This document shows, in pieces, positions 20,199-30,400 of a DNA stretch of 64,000 nt. Every line of letters begins with the position of its first letter. Position 1 is the stretch's first letter. Location of the stretch: assembly GCF_900107375.1 (NCBI RefSeq), contig NZ_FNPT01000001.1, positions 868,001 to 932,000 of the forward strand, read 5' to 3'. This DNA comes from Lysobacter sp. yr284. GTDB lineage: Bacteria > Pseudomonadota > Gammaproteobacteria > Xanthomonadales > Xanthomonadaceae. The translations under genes and the position numbers were made by a program. A model generated the notes under the pieces. The model saw only the letters and a program-made list of their open reading frames with translations, searched no databases and was not told where the DNA came from.

Positions 20199-21365
20199 TC
20201 AGGCCCGGCGCCAGTCGCGCAGCGGCGGCAAGCCGCGGCTGTCGGGGAACACGCTGCGCTCCACCGCCGCATCGGCCACGCCCAGGTGCTCGACCAGCAC
20301 GCTCTTGAACACCGCGCGCAGGTCGGTGGTGGCGCGCAGGTCGCGGCCCTCGTTGAGCTGGGACGGCGCCAGCCCCGGCCAATCGCCGCCGATGCGGCCG
20401 CCGCGCACCGCGCCGCCGCACAGCAGGGCCATGCCGCCGGTGCCGTGGTCGGTGCCGTCGGTGCCGTTGAGCGCGGCGGTGCGGCCGAACTCGGTCACCA
20501 CCGCCACCACCGTGCGCGGCCACGCCGCGCCGAAGCCTTCGCGCGCCGCGGCCAGGCCCTGGTCGAGCTCGGCCAGCTTGCGCTGCAGCTGCGGCGCCTG
20601 GTTGCGGTGGCTGTCCCAGCCGCTGTCCTCGACGAAGCCGATGCGCGGGCCGTCGGCCGCGCCCATGCGCTGCGCCGCCACCCGCATCGCCTCGGGCAGG
20701 GCGAACGCGCCCTTGCCGTCGCGCTGCATTCCGGCGCTGCCGGCGGAGCGCTGGAAGGTCTCGCTCAGGCGCGGATCGGCCGCGTACAGCGGCTGCAGCT
20801 GTTGCAGCAGCTGCGGATCGACCGGGCGCGGCAACGGCGGCCACCAGTTGCTGGCGCGGTCGCTGCCGCGCAGCGCCAGCGGCATCACCGCCGCCACCGC
20901 CAGCGCCTGCCCGCCGGGCATCGCGCGCGCGCAGCGGCCGAGCCAGCCGTCGCGCGCGCCGTTCGGGGTGGCGGTGCCGTTCTCCAGGCAATCCTGGGCG
21001 TCGAAGTGCGAGCGCTGCCGGTACGGCGGCGCCACCGCCACCAGCGGCAGCAACTGCCCGGCGCGGTACATCGCCGCGGACTGCTGCATCGCCGGGTGCA
21101 GGCCGAACAGGCCGTCGATGCGGATCGGATCGGCGACCGCGCCGTCGCGGCGCAGGCCGGCGTAGGCCGGCTCTGCATACGCGGGCAGCAGGTGCAGGCC
21201 GTCCAGGCCGCCGCGCAACAGCACCAGCAGCAGGCGCGTGTCGCGGCCGCCGGCCGCGGCCGCGGTGACGCGCGGGAACAGGGTCAGCAGCGCGCTGGCG
21301 CCGAACGCGGCGAGCAGGCCGCGACGCTGGCGGTCGAGCGCGCTCAGGGTCTGGTCGTGCGCCAT
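20199..21365 (-). CDS. DUF1501 domain-containing exported protein
   Basis: A 388-aa exported protein of the DUF1501 family (alkaline-phosphatase-like fold). The N-terminus has a twin-Arg-like region followed by a hydrophobic stretch (RQRRGLLAAFGASALLTLFP), suggesting Tat or Sec export. LLLVLLRGGLDGLHLLPAYA, FDAQDCLENGT, FVEDSGWDSHRNQ, VTEFGRTAALNGTDGTDHGTGG (by pattern) and DWPGL are the family blocks; the TDHG stretch is a likely metal-binding region. It starts immediately downstream of the DUF1800 gene, its usual partner, and is surely co-transcribed. The exact role of the pair is unknown. Confidence 0.92.
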   Translation of the reverse strand: MAHDQTLSALDRQRRGLLAAFGASALLTLFPRVTAAAAGGRDTRLLLVLLRGGLDGLHLLPAYAEPAYAGLRRDGAVADPIRIDGLFGLHPAMQQSAAMYRAGQLLPLVAVAPPYRQRSHFDAQDCLENGTATPNGARDGWLGRCARAMPGGQALAVAAVMPLALRGSDRASNWWPPLPRPVDPQLLQQLQPLYAADPRLSETFQRSAGSAGMQRDGKGAFALPEAMRVAAQRMGAADGPRIGFVEDSGWDSHRNQAPQLQRKLAELDQGLAAAREGFGAAWPRTVVAVVTEFGRTAALNGTDGTDHGTGGMALLCGGAVRGGRIGGDWPGLAPSQLNEGRDLRATTDLRAVFKSVLVEHLGVADAAVERSVFPDSRGLPPLRDWRRA

Positions 21366-21366
21366 C

Positions 21367-22890
21367 TCAGACTCTCCACTGGAACGCGGGGCTGGCGAAC
21401 AGCAGCGAGCAACCGTCGCTGGCCGAACCGGCGCGGCGCAGGCCGATGGCGAAGTCGCCGCTGACCGCCTGGCTGCCGAGCACCGCCAGCGCGCGCTGGT
21501 ACGGGGTGATGTCGCCCGAGTCCACCCGCGCGGCGAACATCTGCGCGGCCTGGATGCGCTTGAACAAGCCGTCGGGGCTGCTCCAGTCGGCGGCGGTGTC
21601 GGGAAAGCCGGCCGGCGAGCGCGGCGTGAACACCGGCTGGCCGAGGCTGGCGAGCAGCCCGACCAGCGCGCGCGCCTGGTCGCCCACCGGCAGTTCGCCG
21701 GCGCGCAGCGCGGAGATCACGAAATCGTTGGGCGTCTTGAACTTGCGCGCGTCCGCCGTCCAGGCCTGCTCGCTTTCGAGCAGCGCGCGGTACAGCGCGC
21801 GCAGGTCGCCGTCCTCGCGCAGGTAGGCCTGGGCCATGCGCTCCACCAGCGCCGGCGGCGGCTGGTCGGCGACGAAGTGGCGGGCGAGCTTGAAGCTGAG
21901 GTGGCGCGCCGTGGCCGGATGCCGGGCGAGATCGGCCAGCACCGCGCGGCCCTGCTCCTGCCCGCCTTCGGCGTAGCTGCGGCCGAGCACGCGGCGCGCG
22001 CCGGGCTCGTGCGCGTTGGCGCGGAACACGAACGACTGCGCGGCGGCGGCGTCGCGCGGGCCGGGCGTGCTCCAGCCGGTGATCGCGCGCGCCAGTTCGA
22101 TCACGTCCTCCTGGCGATAGCCGCCGTCGACGCCGAGGGTGTGCAGTTCGAGGATCTCGCGCGCCAGGTTCTCGTTGAGGCCGCGCTTCTCGCGCCCGAG
22201 CCTTTGCGCGCGCATCGCCACGCGCGAGTCGTCGCCGATGGACGCGGCGTTGTCGAGATAGCGCAGCATCGCCGGGTGCCGCTCCACCGCCAGCAGCATG
22301 TCCTGGAAGCGGCCGAGCACGTGCGGGCGGATCGCCTCGCGCTCCATCGAGCCGGCGTACAGGCGGGCGTTGCCCTTGTCGATCGACACGGCGAAATGGT
22401 TCGACCAGAACTGGCTCAGGCGCTCGACGAAGGGCGCGTCGGTGTCGGCGGCATGGCGGTAGCGCGCGGCGAATTCGGCCAGTTGCCGGCGGCGCAGTTC
22501 GCGCCGCAGCTGGTCGGCGGGATCGCCGTCGTCGCGGCCGGCGGGCGGGCGCTCGCGCGCGGCGTCGCCCGGATCGGCGGCGCGCGCGCGCCGGCGCGTG
22601 CGCGGCAGGGGCTCGTCCGCGGCCGCCATCGTCGCGGGCGCGGCCGGGTCGGCCATCGGCGCGGCGACGGCGCCGCGCTGCGCGCGCGCGGCGCGACTGA
22701 GCTGCTGCTGGCGGAATTCCAGGCGCAGGGTCTCGACGCTGCCGGGCAGGCCGGCGAACGCATCGAGCGCAGGCGGGCGGCGCAGCTGCGCGAGCAGGAT
22801 CTCGCGCCCGTCGTCGCCGCTGCGCTCCAGTTCGCCCGGGCGCGCGCCCAGTCCGAAACGATTGGCGGCCGTGGCCTTGCTGGCGCTCAT
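21367..22890 (-). CDS. DUF1800 domain-containing protein
   Basis: A 507-aa member of the DUF1800 family. Visible family blocks are ANRFGLGARPGEL at the N-terminus, ERLSQFWSNHFAVSIDKG, MEREAIRPHVLGRFQDML, HPAMLRYLDN, NENLAREILELHTLGVDGGY, QEDVIELARAITGW, and KLARHFVADQPPPALVERM. There is no obvious signal peptide. A low-complexity Ala/Pro/Arg insertion lies at about residues 75-130. Upstream of, and almost abutting, the DUF1501 gene; this pair is widespread in proteobacteria with no established biochemical role. Confidence 0.93.
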   Translation of the reverse strand: MSASKATAANRFGLGARPGELERSGDDGREILLAQLRRPPALDAFAGLPGSVETLRLEFRQQQLSRAARAQRGAVAAPMADPAAPATMAAADEPLPRTRRRARAADPGDAARERPPAGRDDGDPADQLRRELRRRQLAEFAARYRHAADTDAPFVERLSQFWSNHFAVSIDKGNARLYAGSMEREAIRPHVLGRFQDMLLAVERHPAMLRYLDNAASIGDDSRVAMRAQRLGREKRGLNENLAREILELHTLGVDGGYRQEDVIELARAITGWSTPGPRDAAAAQSFVFRANAHEPGARRVLGRSYAEGGQEQGRAVLADLARHPATARHLSFKLARHFVADQPPPALVERMAQAYLREDGDLRALYRALLESEQAWTADARKFKTPNDFVISALRAGELPVGDQARALVGLLASLGQPVFTPRSPAGFPDTAADWSSPDGLFKRIQAAQMFAARVDSGDITPYQRALAVLGSQAVSGDFAIGLRRAGSASDGCSLLFASPAFQWRV

Positions 22891-23006
22891 CGGGGTTCCC
22901 GGCGGGTGGACTACCCGATGGAAACGGCCCGGCGCGGCGCGGGTTGACAGCGCGGGCGCCCGTTCAGGGCGCTGCCGCGCAAAACCGCGACAGCGGCCCG
23001 GCGCTT

Positions 23007-23165
23007 GTGGGAGGGGCTTCAGCCCCGACGCTTTGCGCTCAGGTCGCGACGAGCGGCGACGACCGCGCCGGAGCCGGCGCGTGTGTGAGCGGCCCCAGCC
23101 CCGACGCCTTGCGCACAGGCCGCGGCGAACGGCGACAGGAGCGTCGGGGGCTCAAGCCCCTCCCA
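23007..23165. repeat. Type-B REP cluster
   Basis: GTGGGAGGGGCTTCAGCCCC + GACGC at 23007-23031, a decayed second copy (GTGAGCGGCCCCAGCCCCG) near 23083-23105, and an inverted copy at 23141-23165 (GCGTCGGGGGCTCAAGCCCC + TCCCAC). It fills most of the 335-nt gap between the DUF1800 start and the pmbA stop. Confidence 0.88.
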
Positions 23166-23225
23166 CAACCGCCGCCTCGCGATGCTTCCTCGTCGGCCGC
23201 GCGCCTTGCGCGCGCGGCGCGGGCC

Positions 23226-24599
23226 TCACTCGCCCGCCACCGTCATCTTGCCCAGCAGGATCGAACCGGTGCGGATGTGCGAGCGCGGGTCGATGTCGGT
23301 GCCGACCGCCTCGATCCCGGCGAACATGCGCCGCAGGTTGCCGGCGATGGTGATGCCGTCGACCGGGTACTGGATCTCGCCGCCCTCGACCCAGAACCCG
23401 GCCGCGCCGCGCGAGTAGTCGCCGGTGACGCCGTTGACGCCCTGCCCCATCAGCTCGGTGACCAGCAGGCCGCGGCCCATTTGCCTCACCAGCGCATCGA
23501 AATCGCCGGCATTGGCGGTGACCTGCAGGTTGTGCACGCCGCCGGCGTTGCCGGTGGTGCTCAGGCCGAGCTTGCGCGCGGAGTAGCTGCCGAGCACGTA
23601 GCGCTGCAGCACGCCGCCTTCGATCAACGACGATTCGCGCGTGGCCACGCCCTCGGCGTCGTAGGAGCTCGAACGCAGGCCGCGCACCAGGAACGGGGTT
23701 TCCCGGATCGAGAACCATTGCGGAAACAGCGTCTGGCCGACGCTGTCGACCAGGAAGCTGGTGCGCCGGTACAGGTTGCCGCCGCTGATCGCGCTGATCA
23801 GGTGGCCGATCAGCGAGCGCGCGCTCTCGGCCGCGAACATCACCGGGTACTCGCCGGTGGCGAGCTGGCGCGGCGCCAGCCGCGAGACGGTGCGCTCGGC
23901 GGCCTTGCGGCCCACCGCCGCGGCCGATTCCATGTCTTCCGGCGCCAGCCCCAGGGTGTACCAGCCGTCGCGCTGCATCTGCTCGCCGCGCCCGCCGATC
24001 AGCGCGCAGCTCAGGCTGTGCTGGGTGCTGCGCTCGCGGCCGATGAAGCCGTGCGAGTTGGCGTACACGCCGATGCTGGCGCCGGTGCCGATCGAGGCGC
24101 CGTCGGAGTTCTCGATCCGCGCATCGGACCCGCGCCCGGCCGACTCGCAGGCCAGGGCCAGCTCGATCGCCCGGTCGGCGTCGATCAGCCAGGGGTGCCA
24201 GGTGTCGAAGTCGCGCTCCTCGCGCGCCATCAGCGCCGCGTCGGCCAGGCCGGCGGCCGGGTCGTCCTCGGTGTAGCGGGCGATCGCGCAGGCCTGCTCG
24301 ACCGTCGATTCCAGGCTGTCCTCGCGCAGGTCGGCGGTGCTGGCGCTGCCCTTGCGCTGGCCGAAGTAGACGGTGATGCCGATTCCGCGGTCGCGGGTGG
24401 ACTCCACCGTCTCGACCTCGCCCATGCGCACGTTGACGCTGAGGCCGGCGTCTTCCGAGCACGACACCTCGGCCTGGGTCGCCCCGCGCGCGCGCGCCGC
24501 CGCCAGCAGGCGCTGGGACAGCTCGGCCAGCGCGTCCAGGCGCGCATCCGGGTCGGCGAAGGTGTGGGCGGCGGCGGCGGTGAGGGCTTGCGCGTTCAA
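23226..24599 (-). CDS. pmbA: Metalloprotease subunit PmbA (TldE)
   Basis: PmbA partners with TldD in the heterodimeric TldD/TldE protease that trims peptides such as microcins and CcdA. It is the non-catalytic half: no HExxxH is present, as expected. 457 aa. Blocks visible: [76 protein letters not shown] and the terminal [15 protein letters not shown]. Divergent from darP, with 71 nt between. tldD lies close by on the same strand, with darP between them. Confidence 0.96.
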   Translation of the reverse strand: MNAQALTAAAAHTFADPDARLDALAELSQRLLAAARARGATQAEVSCSEDAGLSVNVRMGEVETVESTRDRGIGITVYFGQRKGSASTADLREDSLESTVEQACAIARYTEDDPAAGLADAALMAREERDFDTWHPWLIDADRAIELALACESAGRGSDARIENSDGASIGTGASIGVYANSHGFIGRERSTQHSLSCALIGGRGEQMQRDGWYTLGLAPEDMESAAAVGRKAAERTVSRLAPRQLATGEYPVMFAAESARSLIGHLISAISGGNLYRRTSFLVDSVGQTLFPQWFSIRETPFLVRGLRSSSYDAEGVATRESSLIEGGVLQRYVLGSYSARKLGLSTTGNAGGVHNLQVTANAGDFDALVRQMGRGLLVTELMGQGVNGVTGDYSRGAAGFWVEGGEIQYPVDGITIAGNLRRMFAGIEAVGTDIDPRSHIRTGSILLGKMTVAGE

Positions 24600-24670
24600 T
24601 GGCTTATCCTAGTCGGTGGCGGCGCCGCGGGCGGCGTCGCCGTAATGTTCAGTTTATCGAGGGAAGTGCG

Positions 24671-25243
24671 ATGCGCGGCAGAGACGAAGACACCGGCGAA
24701 TTTTTCAGCCCCAGCCGCAGCCAGAACCGGCGCGAGGCGCTGGAGGTGCTGGCGCTGGCGGAAAAACTGGTCGCCCTGACCGAGGCCCAGCTGGCCAAGC
24801 TGCCGGTGCCCGAGGCGCTGCTGCCGCACATCCGCGAGACCAAGCGCATCACCGCCAACGTCGCCCACAAGCGCCAGCTGGCGTTCCTGGCCAAGCAGAT
24901 GCGGCGCGAGGACGAGGACGCGCTGGAAACGCTGCGCGACGCGATGGACGAGAACGGCGACGCGGCGCGGCGCGAAGTCGCGGCGATGCACCGGGTCGAG
25001 CAATGGCGCGATCGCCTGCTCGAAGACGGCGACACCGCGCTGGCCGCGCTGCTCGACGAGCATCCGCAGGCCGACCGCCAGCGCCTGCGCCAGCTGGTGC
25101 GCAACACGCTCGAAGAGCGCAAGCGCAACAAGCCGCCGCATTCGTTCCGCGAGCTGTACCGCGAGCTGCGCGCGGCGATCCTCGGCCAGGGCGCGAGCGA
25201 CGAAGACGCCGGCGACGACCAGGCCCCGCCGGACCAGGAGTGA
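24671..25243 (+). CDS. darP: Ribosome biogenesis factor DarP (YjgA, DUF615)
   Basis: DarP associates with late 50S precursors and helps maturation of the peptidyl transferase region. 190 aa from ATG 24671 (MRGRDEDTG), supported by GAGGGAAG upstream; the open frame extends further up to 24599 without similarity. The family pattern is clear: [52 protein letters not shown] and the C-terminal [20 protein letters not shown]. It lies between pmbA (divergent) and tldD (convergent), a frequent arrangement. A decayed copy of its C-terminal segment follows. Confidence 0.95.
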   Translation: MRGRDEDTGEFFSPSRSQNRREALEVLALAEKLVALTEAQLAKLPVPEALLPHIRETKRITANVAHKRQLAFLAKQMRREDEDALETLRDAMDENGDAARREVAAMHRVEQWRDRLLEDGDTALAALLDEHPQADRQRLRQLVRNTLEERKRNKPPHSFRELYRELRAAILGQGASDEDAGDDQAPPDQE

Positions 25244-25261
25244 GCGCAGCGCGCGCCGGCC

Positions 25262-25440
25262 ATGGCCGGCGACGGGCGATTGCTGCGCAGCGAGACCTGG
25301 CGGACGCGCTTCATCGACCGAGGCATCGAAGCCATCGGTGCCTTTTCGCTCGAACATCCGGCTGCCGACAAGAAAGCGCTCAAGCGCTGGGTGCGGCAGG
25401 CGCAGGCGGCGAAACGTCGCCACGGCACGCCGCGGCTGCG
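25262..25440 (+). pseudogene. Decayed duplicate of the DarP C-terminal segment
   Basis: From about 25286, 19 nt or so after the darP stop, the same strand reads ETWRTRFIDRGIEAIGAFSL then EHPAADKKALKRWVRQAQAA. It lines up without gaps with the DarP segment [20 protein letters not shown] then [21 protein letters not shown] count about 16 identities in 43. The similarity stops soon after KRRHGTP. The frame then runs on open, but antisense to tldD, so no intact gene is likely. A start (ATG 25262) is present, and a short expressed peptide cannot be excluded. Confidence 0.55.
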
Positions 25441-25501
25441 CCAGCCGCGCGCGCCCGACGAGGCCCGCCGACGCGGCCCGCGCCCGCTCGCGGCGAAGGC
25501 G

Positions 25502-26944
25502 TCACGACTGGGTGCCGCCGACGGTCACCCCGTCGATCAGCAACGACGGCTGGCCGACGCCGACCGCCACGCTCTGCCCGTCCTTGCCGCACACGCCCAC
25601 GCCCTCGTCCAAGGCGAGGTCGTGGCCGATCATGCTGACCTTCTGCATCGTCTCCGGGCCGTTGCCGATCAAGGTCGCGCCCTTGACCGGCGCGGTGATC
25701 CTGCCGTCTTCGATCAGGTAGGCCTCGGTCGCCGAGAACACGTACTTGCCGCTGGTGATGTCGACCTGGCCGCCGCCGAAATTGACCGCGTACAGGCCCT
25801 TCTTGACCGAGCGGATCATCTCTTCCGGGTCGTGGGTGCCGGCGAGCATGTAGGTGTTGGTCATGCGCGGCATCGGCAGGTGGGCGAAGGATTCGCGGCG
25901 GCCGTTGCCGGTCGGCGCCATGCCCATCAGCCGGGCGTTGAGGGTGTCCTGCATGTAGCCGACCAGCACGCCGTCTTCGATCAGCGTGGTGCAGTTGGTC
26001 GGGGTGCCTTCGTCGTCGACGTTGAGCGAGCCGCGGCGGCCTTCCAGGGTGCCGTCGTCGACGATGGTCACGCCCTTGGCGGCGACGCGCTGGCCCATGC
26101 GGCCGGCATAGGTCGAGGTGCCCTTGCGGTTGAAGTCGCCTTCCAGGCCGTGGCCGACCGCTTCGTGCAGCAGCACGCCGGGCCAGCCCGAGCCGAGCAC
26201 CACCGGCATCACCCCGGCCGGCGCGTCGACCGCGTCGAGGTTCACCAGCGCCTGGCGCAGCGCTTCGCGCGCCCACTGCTGCGGCCGGTCGCTGCCGAGC
26301 AGGTCGGCGTAGCTGTAGCGTCCGCCGCCGCCGGCGTAGCCGCTCTCGCGGCGGCCGTTCTGTTCGACCAACACCTGCACGTTCAAGCGCACCAGCGGGC
26401 GCACGTCGGCGGCGAGCACGCCGTCGCTGCGCGCCACCAGCACGGTGTCGAGCACGCCGTTGAGGCTGACCACGACCTGGCGCACGCGCGGATCGGCGGC
26501 GCGCAACAGTTGGTCGAGCTGGCGCAGCGCCTCGACCTTGGTCTCGTTGGAGACCGAATCGATCGGGTCTTCGCTGCGGTACAGCGAACGGCCGCTGCCG
26601 CGCACCAGCGTGCGCGGCGCCTGCGCGCCGCCGTCGCGGGCGATCGCGCGCGCCGACTTGGCCGCGCCGAGCAAGGCCTCGCCGTTGATCTCGTCGGAAT
26701 AGGCGAAGCCGGTCTTCTCGCCGCTGATCGCGCGCACGCCGACGCCTTGCTCGATCGAATGCGCGCCGTCCTTGACGATGCCGTCCTCGACCGTCCAGCT
26801 CTCGCGGCGCGAATGCTGGAAGTAGAGGTCGCCGAAGTCGATGCCCGGCCCGAGCAGGGTGCCGAAGCTGCGCTCCAGGCCGCTGGCGTCGAGCCCGGCG
26901 GGCAGGAGGAGGCGGGATTCGGCGAGCTGGATCGGCAGGGTCAT
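25502..26944 (-). CDS. tldD: Metalloprotease TldD
   Basis: The catalytic subunit of the TldD/PmbA protease. HEAVGH (H260-H264) is the zinc-binding HExxxH motif, followed by [16 protein letters not shown] and the distal conserved Cys-containing VGVCGKDGQ region. 480 aa, the family length. Other blocks: [18 protein letters not shown] (near the N-terminus), [19 protein letters not shown], and [21 protein letters not shown]. Downstream of yhdP on the same strand, with 460 nt of REP-rich sequence between, and convergent with darP. Confidence 0.97.
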   Translation of the reverse strand: MTLPIQLAESRLLLPAGLDASGLERSFGTLLGPGIDFGDLYFQHSRRESWTVEDGIVKDGAHSIEQGVGVRAISGEKTGFAYSDEINGEALLGAAKSARAIARDGGAQAPRTLVRGSGRSLYRSEDPIDSVSNETKVEALRQLDQLLRAADPRVRQVVVSLNGVLDTVLVARSDGVLAADVRPLVRLNVQVLVEQNGRRESGYAGGGGRYSYADLLGSDRPQQWAREALRQALVNLDAVDAPAGVMPVVLGSGWPGVLLHEAVGHGLEGDFNRKGTSTYAGRMGQRVAAKGVTIVDDGTLEGRRGSLNVDDEGTPTNCTTLIEDGVLVGYMQDTLNARLMGMAPTGNGRRESFAHLPMPRMTNTYMLAGTHDPEEMIRSVKKGLYAVNFGGGQVDITSGKYVFSATEAYLIEDGRITAPVKGATLIGNGPETMQKVSMIGHDLALDEGVGVCGKDGQSVAVGVGQPSLLIDGVTVGGTQS

Positions 26945-27190
26945 GTCGGAACCGGGATGAGGGGAAAGGGCATCTTAGGCGCCCGCGGCGCCGCTGTGGC
27001 GGCGCGCAGGGCGGGACTGGGACAAGACACTAGATAGTGGCGGCGGGCGCCGGATCAACCGTGGGCGGGGCGTCTGGGCCGGTGCCGTTCGGTGGGTCGC
27101 GGCGGTCTGGCACGCGAGCGGCGGGCCTGAAGGCCCTGCCGCAGGAACAGCGCCTTGGCCTCGGGCTTTGTGAAGAGACTTCGGCCCCAG

Positions 27191-27354
27191 GCTTGCGGGA
27201 GAAGCCTCAGCCGGGGCTTGTGGGAGAAGCCTCAACCGGGGTTTGCGGGAGGAGCCTCGGCTCATGGCCTTTGTGGGAGGGGCTTGAGCCCCGACGCTTT
27301 CCGGCCGGGTCGCCGCGGCCGGGCACAAAGGCGTCGGGCCTGAAGGCCTTCCCA
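27191..27354. repeat. Type-B REP cluster in the yhdP-tldD gap
   Basis: Several tandem decayed copies (GGCTTGTGGGAGAAGCCTCA, then GGGGCTTGTGGGAGAAGCCT, then GGGTTTGCGGGAGGAGCCTC) from about 27207 lead into GTGGGAGGGGCTTGAGCCCC + GACGC at 27273-27297, with the inverted partner GCGTCGGGCCTGAAGGCCTT + CCCA ending at 27354. A further piece (GCGGGCCTGAAGGCCCTGCC) lies at 27121-27140. This explains most of the 460-nt gap. Confidence 0.85.
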
Positions 27355-27404
27355 TTAAAACGACGCGGCCCCGACACGCCCGGCCCGCAGCCGCCTGGGC
27401 GGCC

Positions 27405-30400
27405 CTACCCCGCCGGCGGCGGCGCCTTGGCCGCGGCGCGGGTCTGCTCGCGGCTCACCACTTCGACCTTCGGCTCCTTCCACGGGCCGGTCACCCGGTA
27501 GGTGCGCGAGGTCAGGCTGCCCAGCGGCTTCTGCAGCACCGCGTTGGCGGCCGCGCCGATCGCCGCGCCGACCGGACCGGCGGCGAGCGCGCCGACCGCG
27601 GTCAGCACGTTGGCCGCCTTGGGCCGCACTTCGATGGTCTGGTCGTAGCTCTGCGCGCGCAGGTCGGCGGCGCCGCGGATGGCGATGCTCGCGGCCGGGC
27701 CGTCGATGCTGAGGTCGTCGCTGCGCGCGCTGCCGTTGCCGAAGCGCACCGTGCCGCCGACCCGGTCGAAGGCGAAGCCCTTGGAGAACAGGTCGCGGAA
27801 GTCCAGGGTCAGCCGCCGCGGCAGCTGGGCCACGCTGAGCAGGCCGAGCATGCGGCCGGCGCCGGGCTCGACCTCGATCAGGCGGCCGTCGCGCACGTCC
27901 AGGCTGAGGCTGCCTTCCAGCGAGCCCAGCGCGATCGCCGCCGGCGCGCCGGGCCAGCCGGCATCGAGCCGCGCCTTGCCCTTGCCGCCGCCGATCTGGC
28001 CGCCGAAGCCGAAACCGTTCATCAGCGCGCCGACGTCGCCGCTGTCCACGGTCGCGCTCAAGTGGGTGCGCGCGGCGGCGCCGCGGCCGGTCCAGTCGCC
28101 GCTGAGGTCGATGGACTGCTTGCCGCCGCGGGTGCTGATCTGGTCGATGCGCATGCCCGCCGGGGTCGGCCGGGTGCGCACGCTGGCGGTGCCGAGCGCG
28201 GCGCTGCCGAAGCGCAGGTCGGCGATGTCGAGGTTCAAGGCCGGGATCTTGGCCGGGTCCATCGCGGCGTCGGCCGGTTTGGCCGCGGCTGCGGCCGCGG
28301 TCGCGGCGCTCGCCGGCGCATGCGCGCCGTTGCCGCCGGCGCCGGCCGCAGCCGCGCCGCCGCCCGCGTTGACCGCCGTCCAATGCACCCGCGCGAACTT
28401 GCCGGCGATGCTGCCGCCCTCGCCGGCCGGAATCATCACCGCGCCGTCCAGCGCCGCGCCCTCGGCGCGCACCGCGGTCGCGCCGCGCGCGGCCGGCGCC
28501 ACCACCAGGCGGGTGTTGGGGAACACCCCGCCGAGCAGTTGCAGGCGCTGCACGTTGACGTCGATGCGCTGCAGCGGCAGGCCGTCGTCGGAACCGTCGC
28601 CGTGGGCCAGCGCGATCCAGTCGATCGCCTCCAGCGTGTCGGTGCGGCCGGTCACCAGCAAGCCGCCCGGCGGCGGCGCGTCGTCGACGCGATTGGCGCC
28701 CAGCACCACCCGCACCCCGGTCTTGCCGTTGCTGTTGCGCGAACGCAGCGCCAGGGTGTTGCCGAGCGCGACGCGCACATCGCCGCTGCCCAGCGGCAAC
28801 GGCGTTTCGATGCTCGCCTGCAGCGGCGTCGCCGCGGCCTTGTTCAACGGCGGCGGCAGGCCGATCGCGGTGCCGACCAAGTTGGACTGCAGCTGCAGCA
28901 AGGTCGGCGGCTGCGCCGATGCGCCGGCCGCCTTCGCCGCCGGCGTCCTGGGAATCGAAATCCCCACCGTCCACAGCGAGCGCCCGTCCAGGTACGGCTT
29001 GAGCCAGGCCAGATCGTCCGGCCCGCGCGCGATCAGGTCGTCGGCGCCGGACATCGCGTCCAGCCCCGCTTCGAACGCATTGCCCTTGTCGCGCACGTAG
29101 TCCTCGCCGGCGCGCAGCGACAGCTTGCCCGGCGCGCCGTCGTGCAGCACCGACAGATTCTCCGCGGCGAACCCGGCGCGGCTGAAGTCGGCATGGCCGC
29201 GCACTTGTTCGAAGGCGACCTTCCAGCGCGGATCGGCGAGCTTGGCATCGGCCAGGTCGACCCCGCCCTTGAGCGTGGTATGCCCGCCCTCGCGCAGCGC
29301 CAATTGCATATCGAAGGCGACCGCGGCCGGGCCGCTCGCGCGCAGGTTGTCGAGGGTGTCGGCATGTTCCTTGTGCAGCGGGCTCTGCCGCAGCAGCGCC
29401 AGCAGTTGGCCGGCCTCGGCGTCGGTCTGCGCCTTCACGTACAGCACGCCGTCGTGGTAGCGCTCGATCCCGGACTGCACCTTGCGCACGCCGACCCCGG
29501 CGATCCTGCCGCCGCCCTCGACGCTGAAGCCGTCGCCGACGAAAGCGATGTCGGCGTCGAGCGCCTCCACCGCCGGCCAGTCGGGCTGGAACTTCACGGT
29601 CGCGCCGCGCAGCTTGCCGCCGGCGTGGAACAGGCCGTTGTTGCGGTTGAACGGCCAGTCGTCGAGATCGCCCGAGACCACCGCATGCGCGTCGGTCAGG
29701 GTGCCGGCGACCAGCGCGGTGTCGAGCCAGTTCAACAGCCGTTGCGACATCTGGCTGCGCACCCAGAAACCCTTGGCGACCGGCAGCCGGATCGGATCGA
29801 GGTCGGCGGCGATGTCGATCCACGGCCGCGAACCGTCGCCCTGCCACCACATCCCGCCGCGCGCGCGCAGGCCGAAATCGCCGCCGTCGATGCGCAGCGC
29901 GGTGGTGCCCACGCGCCAGCCGCCGCCCTCGCGCCAGCCGCCGACGCTGCCGCCCAGCTTGACCGTATGCGGCACGCCGAACCCCGACGGCCAGTCGAAG
30001 CGCATCGGCGAATTCGGATCCAGGTCGAAGGCGAAGCCGTCGGCGTCGGCCTGGAACGTGCCGGCCAGCCCTTGCAGGCCCGGCGAATGGCCGACCGGAT
30101 CGAAGCCGAGCGCATCGACCCGGGCGCTGGCGAACATCGGCCCGTCGCGATGGCCGTTGACCGCGATCGCGCTCAGCGACACCCGCGGCCTGGCGGTCTC
30201 GAACCAGCGGCGCAGGCGTTCGGGCAGCGCATCGCTGAGCGCGGCGACCGCGATCAGCGGGCCGGCGTCGATGCGGTCGGCGCGCAGCGCGTAGCGCACG
30301 CCGCCGGCGACGGCCAGGCCGTCGAGGGTCTGCACGTTGGCGCCGCTGCCGATGCGCAGCCTGGACGCGTCCAGGCGCCAGCCGTTGTCGGTGAGGCGGT

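Noticed and set aside
25262-27037. A single gene of about 590 codons on the + strand
   Set aside because: Only the first about 60 residues resemble DarP; the rest is antisense to tldD, which has clear motifs on the other strand.
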